Shown: in pieces, positions 60,226 to 64,000 of the stretch
Numbering within the stretch: the first letter of the stretch is position 1
How the letters are laid out: each line of letters begins with the position of its first letter
Assembly (NCBI GenBank): GCA_003439945.1
Contig: QVRM01005405.1
Coordinates: forward strand, 129,001 to 193,000
Direction of reading: 5' to 3'
Length of the DNA: 64,000 bases
Origin: Dermanyssus gallinae
Lineage: Eukaryota > Arthropoda > Arachnida > Mesostigmata > Dermanyssidae
Translations under genes and position numbers: made by a program
Notes under the pieces: model-generated
The model's database searches: none
The model's input: only the letters and a program-made list of their open reading frames with translations
Told to the model about the DNA's origin: nothing

Positions 60226-60467
60226 TGAGCACGGTGACAGGTGCACTTGAGTCTGCCTCATTATAGGCGTTTCGAATCCTTTCGCCGTAGAGGCCTTCGC
60301 GTTCGAGTCTAGATTTGGGTCCGCTTGTGCGGAATCAGTAACCCACTCGACTTCGAACAAAGATTTACCAATTCCAAAACCCGCCTTGGTCTTCAGTTCG
60401 AAAGGTTTGCCCACAGGTATACTGAGAGGCGAAAGCGTTCGCATAGAGATCGGCTTCCTCGATTTTG
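60226..60467 (-). pseudogene. Decayed duplicate of Ig exon ('A2')
   Basis: A degenerate copy of the exon at 58979-59284. The acceptor side is well preserved (phase 1, SRKPISMRTLSPLSIPVGKP), but the copy is 242 nt against 306, so it has lost 64 nt, which is not a multiple of three. The missing part covers the core tryptophan strand and the next strands. After that the frame is wrong: the SRLEREGLYGERIRNAYN-like stretch appears only in another frame. The donor has drifted to GTATAT. If it were spliced in, it would break the reading frame. Confidence 0.8.
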
Positions 60468-60741
60468 CTACAGATCAACACGTATTTAGTAGTAAACCAT
60501 AGTTTGACTACGGTGAGTCGTGCACACAAGCTCGCAGGTTAGAAGCATTATAGCGAAGAAAAAGCGACCGGAAAGAAGACAAAATGGTCTTTGAAGAAGC
60601 AGGATCTGTAGGCAAATAATGATAAGCAGAAATGGTAATTTAAGAAGAAAGTGAAGAAGAAGAAGAAAACGCGAGGAAGCGACGGCCTTCATTCAAAAGC
60701 TTAGCGTAGCTTGTTAAAAAGTTTCCATTTGAAAAACGTAC

Positions 60742-61050
60742 GCAACACTTTGAGAGGTGCCTTGCTCTCAGCTTCGCCATCCGGAGTTGACAACTTGACG
60801 GAATACGTGCCCTCATCTTCTGGCTTCGCCTTTGGTATCGTTAGAGAAAGCGCACCGTCGGGTTTGTTCTCGACGTTCAGACCGCTGTCGGGTGTCAGCG
60901 GAACGTCATCGCGGAACCACTGAGCCTGTGGAGAGACGCCGTCGGGACCTGGTGCAGCTTGGGCTTCCAACTTGACCGAATCGCCTTCCCTAACTTTCAC
61001 TGGTTCTAGATCCTTCAGGAACTTCGGTGACGATTCTTCCATCTTCTTCG
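60742..61050 (-). CDS. Unc-89: Unc-89 exon: Ig domain, duplicate copy 'B2'
   Basis: A 309-nt phase 1-1 exon (acceptor CAACAG, donor GTACGT) coding one Ig domain: PKFLKDLEPV, REGDSVKLEAQAAP, QWFRDDVPLTP, DEGTYSVKLSTPDGEAES. It pairs with the exon at 62815-63120; the differences are scattered single substitutions plus one extra residue near the start. The frame and splice sites are intact. Because both are phase 1-1 they can be included, skipped or used in either order without a frame change. Confidence 0.9.
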
Positions 61051-61655
61051 CTGTTGATAGTGTATTAGCTTAGGATTTTTGAACATGTGAGCTTACTCTT
61101 ATAACAAACAGCTCACGCACATCGTATAAAGAAGTTAACTAAACATAGTGCTAGCCATATGTGGAGTTTTTCACTGAGGCAAAATTCTGAAATCGGCAGT
61201 AGGCAAGCGGAGCAAGTAAGCGCTGGTGGATTGAGCGCAAAATGTGGTAAAAGGAGTCTCCTCTGCGTAGCTGGCTGCAGCGGCTGATGTAGTAAAAACT
61301 AGTTAGTAAACACAGAACTACTCACACACTATTCTCTAAAGCAGTACGAACTATGGGCCTACATATATGATAAAATTGCCGTAAAGCGATTAAAGTAGAC
61401 TTGTCCGTCGAGACAATTACTGACCACTGCCCAAAGCTCTCTCATCTTTCGCCGCGAGAGGAACTCATAGCTGCAATGATGCAAAATCTCCTTCTCAAAG
61501 AGGATCTAACCAAAACAACGCAACCTTATGCAAATGGAATAGTTGTATGGCTATAGAAGAGTTCTGATAAAGACGATTGCCTCATCTTGCTCCATTTTCC
61601 TGCACTGCAAGAAGCATTGCCACACCTTAATGAAGAAAAGGCAAGTTTCCTATAG

Positions 61656-61904
61656 AATCAGGACATCCTGGCAATCGAAGAGGTTGAAAGCACTCCAGCT
61701 CCAACACGGGCATTCTATGCAATGATGATCCCTCACGCTAAAGGAAATAAAAACGAGTTCTTTACTCAGGTTCTGAGAGAGGCAGTAAGTAATCTATGCA
61801 GCTCCCTTAGGGCAAGAGGCATCCAGGAAGTGGCAGTGGTCATTTCGGCATTTGCAGAGATCACATTCTTAAGGAACGCCTTGTGCAATATCCAGGCGTG
61901 ATCG
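61656..61904 (+). other. Unrecognised open stretch in intron, possible gene remnant
   Basis: On the plus strand, opposite to Unc-89, about 83 codons are open between two stops, with non-repetitive, protein-like composition (for example IPHAKGNKNEFFTQVLREAV and IQEVAVVISAFAEITFLRN). The downstream 60 bp also has a biased K/R/E composition. I do not recognise the family. It lies in the 1.2-kb segment that separates duplicated copies 2 and 3 of the Ig exons, just before a SINE, and has no start, splice sites or continuation I can defend. It is most likely a fragment of a transposon or processed gene. Confidence 0.25.
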
Positions 61905-62065
61905 ATTAGAATTCCGAGTCAAATGCCGGGAAACAGAAGAGACCCACGACAAAAAGAAGTGGAAGAAGCCTAATTCTACTTTCGCAGTTCTCGTGAAATC
62001 AGGGAGTGCGCCCTACGTGCCCTTAGGGTCCAGCAACGGCTGGAGTGGACGCCGAATGACCGGTG

Positions 62066-62242
62066 AGAGACGGTGGTGTGGTGCATTCGCTTGCGCCTCG
62101 CGACGGGAGGAGACACATAGGTGCGCGGGTTCGAGTCCCACCGTCGCACATTTGTATTTGTAGGGGTCCGACTATAAAGCAATGCGAGAAGCAGTTCCGC
62201 AGACGTTAAATCTTGGCTAAGGGTCAGCTCGAAAAAGTTTGA
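62066..62242 (+). mobile_element. tRNA-derived SINE, copy 5
   Basis: A SINE copy in the opposite orientation to the other four. The 5' head is tRNA-like: an A-box-like TGGTGTGGTGCATTCGC, then GACACATAGGTGCGCGG and a consensus B box GGTTCGAGTCC at about 62128-62138, followed by a body (GGGGTCCGACTATAAAGCAATGCG) ending near TCAGCTCGAAAAAG. It sits in an Unc-89 intron, antisense to that gene, inside the segment between the duplicated Ig exons. Confidence 0.8.
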
Positions 62243-62472
62243 AGCGCCTCGGTAGTGCACCCAGTAACACCTATCCTTGAGGTTGGGCATAGTTCAGGAC
62301 AGCCTTGGCTGGCATAGTTCAGGACAGCCTTAGCAGAGCTGCGAAAAATTACCATGCGAATTCAGCGCCGTCTGCTAGCATCAGTAATAGATATCACCGA
62401 GTACCAGAGCTTCAACACGCCGTTTTCTCAAAGCTCAACATCGCACGGGCAAGTCGCACGGCATTTACGCTC

Positions 62473-62553
62473 TGATCTTCAGTTCGCAAGGCTCGCTCGT
62501 TGGTACACTGAGAGATGAAAGCTTCCGCGAGGAGATCGGCTTCCTCGATTTTG
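62473..62553 (-). pseudogene. Fragment of duplicated Ig exon 'A3'
   Basis: About 80 bp matching the 5' (acceptor-side) end of the intact Ig exon at 58979-59284 and its decayed copy at 60226-60467, including the shared acceptor context (TTTGCTACA on the plus strand) and the intron upstream of it. The rest of the exon is missing, cut off at about 62473. It codes no complete Ig domain and should be non-functional. It marks the third copy of a duplicated B-A exon pair. Confidence 0.75.
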
Positions 62554-62814
62554 CTACACATCAACACCTACTATTAGTAAGCAATGGTTTAAGTACAATA
62601 AGTCGTGCACACAAGCTCGCAGATTAGAAGCATTATAGCGGAAAAAAGCGACCGGAAAGACAAAAAAAAAACTATATTCGAAGAAGCAGCACGTTTCCGT
62701 AGAAACTATTAAGCAGAAATGGTAATTTAAGAAGAGCGTGAAAAAGAAAACGCGAGGAAGCGGCGGCCGGTTCATTCAAAAGCGTGTAGCAAAGTTTCCA
62801 ATTGAAAAACGTAC

Positions 62815-63120
62815 GCAGCACATTTAGAGGTGCCTTGCTCTCAGCTTCGCCATCCGGAGTCGACAACTTGACGGAATACGTGCCCGCATCTTCTGGCTTT
62901 GCCTTTGGTATCGTCAAAGAAAGTGCACCGTTGGGTTTGCTCTCGACGCATAGGCCGCTGTCGGGTGTCAGCGGGACGTCATCGCGGAACCACTCAGCCT
63001 GTGGAGGGACGCCGTCGGGACTTGGTGCAGCTTGAGCTTCCAATTTGACCGGTTCGCCTTCCCTAACGTTCACTGGTTCCAGATCTTTCAGGAACTTCGG
63101 CGGCGCTGTCATCTTCTTCG
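62815..63120 (-). CDS. Unc-89: Unc-89 exon: Ig domain, duplicate copy 'B3'
   Basis: A 306-nt phase 1-1 exon (acceptor CAACAG, donor GTACGT) coding one Ig domain: PPKFLKDLEPV, REGEPVKLEAQAAP, WFRDDVPLTP, DAGTYSVKLSTPDGEAES. It is nearly the same as the exon at 60742-61050; by eye there are about 11 substitutions over roughly 95 alignable residues, and the flanking introns also match. This is a recent tandem duplication (see findings). The frame is intact and both splice sites are good, so it should be functional. Confidence 0.9.
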
Positions 63121-63390
63121 CTGTTGACAGTGTACTTTTATTGGCTTAGATTCTTAAACACACATTGAGCTTACTATAATATGATAAGCAGCTCTCGTAC
63201 ATCGTATAAACAAGTAAAAACTAGACGTACGACTAACTATAGCTATAAAGCGTTTCATTGACGTAAAATTCGGGATTCGACAGTGGACGGGCAGAGCAGC
63301 CGAGCAAGTAAGTGAAGCTGGTGAACGGAGCTCAAACCATGGCAAACAAAGAGAACACAGAAGTGGTCAAAGTGGTGAGTGGCAACATAC

Positions 63391-63693
63391 GGATGACGTC
63401 GACTGGCGCGCTGCTCTCCAGCTCTCCGTGGGGGTTGCGCACCCTAACCGTATAGTCTCCCGCATCCGTTGGCTGTACATCGTCAATCTCAAGGACGAGA
63501 GTGCCATCAGGCTTTGCCAGCGTACGAAGACCCTGGCGAGGGTGGATCGGCTGGCCGTCTTTCAGCCACTCGACCGCGGGTAGAGATCCGTCGGCTGCAA
63601 GAGATACCTTGGCTTCTAGACGGCCAGGCTGGCCCTCCGTCCACTGCGTCGGAAGCAGACCTTTCAAGAACAGCGGGGGACTCTTTGGTTCCG
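63391..63693 (-). CDS. Unc-89: Unc-89 exon: one Ig (I-set) domain
   Basis: A 303-nt exon, acceptor TTTTCGCAG and donor GTATGT, phase 1 at both ends, coding about 100 residues. It reads as one complete I-set Ig domain: a PLFLKGLLPTQ A-strand, then EGQPGRLEAKV, the core WLKDGQPI (C strand with tryptophan), and DAGDYTVRVRNPHGELESSAPV for the F and G strands. The usual B-strand cysteine is absent (RLEAKV) and the F-strand position is valine, as in most Ig domains of this array, so these domains lack the canonical disulphide, as expected for intracellular muscle Ig domains. It is the most 5' exon seen here. Confidence 0.9.
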
Positions 63694-63802
63694 CTGCGAA
63701 AATAGAACACCAGGTTGGAAACTGTTGACTCATACGCTTATATGCATATATATACAGCTTTGCATATTTTACCGCGCTTTTCATTTAAAACCAATTGGCA
63801 AC

Positions 63803-63806
<4 letters not shown>

Positions 63807-63839
<33 letters not shown>
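63807..63839. repeat. (TA)n microsatellite
   Basis: About 33 bp of pure TA in the first intron seen, about 115 nt upstream of the exon 63391-63693 acceptor. Confidence 0.95.
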
Positions 63840-63841
<2 letters not shown>

Positions 63842-64000
63842 ATACCGAATACACAAGCATGGTTTATGTTACTGCAGCAAATAATATATTGAACCAGATA
63901 TGATAAATGGATAATTTGGTTCAGACGTATTAGTTTATCATAGCCGAAAGCATTTATGCACATACTGCAGAACAGACTGTATACTGCAACTCAACGATAA

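Larger units (their letters stand above)
61051..62814 (-). other. Unc-89 intron between Ig exons B3 and B2
   Basis: A 1.8-kb intron made of duplicated intron sequence at its two ends (61051 to about 61260 matches 63121 to about 63340; about 62555-62780 matches 60470-60710). A foreign middle part, about 61260-62465, carries the unrecognised open stretch and the SINE. The 'A3' exon fragment lies at its 5' side. Confidence 0.7.
31590..63693 (-). other. Unc-89: Obscurin/Unc-89 homologue, 3' part of gene (locus)
   Basis: One gene on the minus strand, read from high to low coordinates. I assembled 24 exons by matching splice sites, reading phase and domain continuity. The order (many Ig domains, low-complexity region, Fn3-Ig-Ig-kinase 1, linker, Ig-Fn3-kinase 2) is the invertebrate obscurin/UNC-89 architecture; this family is a giant scaffold of the sarcomeric M-line. 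The SH3, DH and PH domains expected at the N-terminus are not in this window, so the gene runs past base 64000. Coding exons are GC-richer than their AT-rich introns. Twitchin, titin and Stretchin-MLCK are less likely because they have a single C-terminal kinase, whereas two kinase domains separated by an Ig and an Fn3 are specific to obscurin. Exact isoforms cannot be decided from DNA alone. Confidence 0.9.

Overview
The window is eukaryotic nuclear DNA, most likely from an arthropod. A mite or tick is my best guess, but nothing here proves it. The grounds are a multi-exon invertebrate obscurin (Unc-89) gene with GT-AG introns, dozens of long (TA)n microsatellites, tRNA-derived SINEs, mariner/Tc1 and non-LTR (LINE) remnants, and triplet-repeat-rich intergenic DNA.

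About half of the window (roughly 31.6 to 64 kb, minus strand) is one giant gene, the 3' part of an obscurin/Unc-89 homologue. Its 5' end lies beyond base 64000. From 5' to 3' (high to low coordinates) I traced: single-Ig exons, nearly all in symmetric phase 1-1 (63.7 to 55.0 kb); multi-Ig exons (53.5 to 51.2 kb); an Ig split over two exons (50.5 to 49.7 kb); a 5-kb exon coding about 23 copies of a tyrosine-centred 'SIAAYARYAS' motif and ending in a possible membrane segment (49.6 to 44.5 kb); a 39-nt micro-exon; an Fn3-Ig-Ig-kinase 1 block (41.6 to 38.3 kb); a linker exon (37.7 kb); an Ig-Fn3-kinase 2 block (35.8 to 31.9 kb); and a tentative last exon at 31.75 kb. Exon joins were checked by splice phase and agree throughout, except at four places that each carry one extra base. 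Both kinase domains lack the catalytic HRD aspartate and look like pseudokinases.

The introns hold much of the novelty. A B-A Ig-exon pair was amplified into partially decayed copies at 58.98 to 63.12 kb. A 35-bp satellite splits one Ig domain. A decayed mariner (36.1 to 37.2 kb) and a LINE reverse transcriptase (32.9 to 34.0 kb) sit between kinase exons. (TA)n arrays lie within tens of bases of many splice sites, and one 235-nt intron looks folded end to end.

The left half (1 to 31.5 kb) has no gene I can support. It holds two GC-richer, triplet-repeat-rich stretches (1 to 7.6 kb and 25 to 31 kb), AT-rich intergenic DNA, tandem repeats, perfect inverted repeats, SINEs and a LINE fragment. 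The many open frames there are low-complexity read-through of CAN/CTG or (TA)n repeats.
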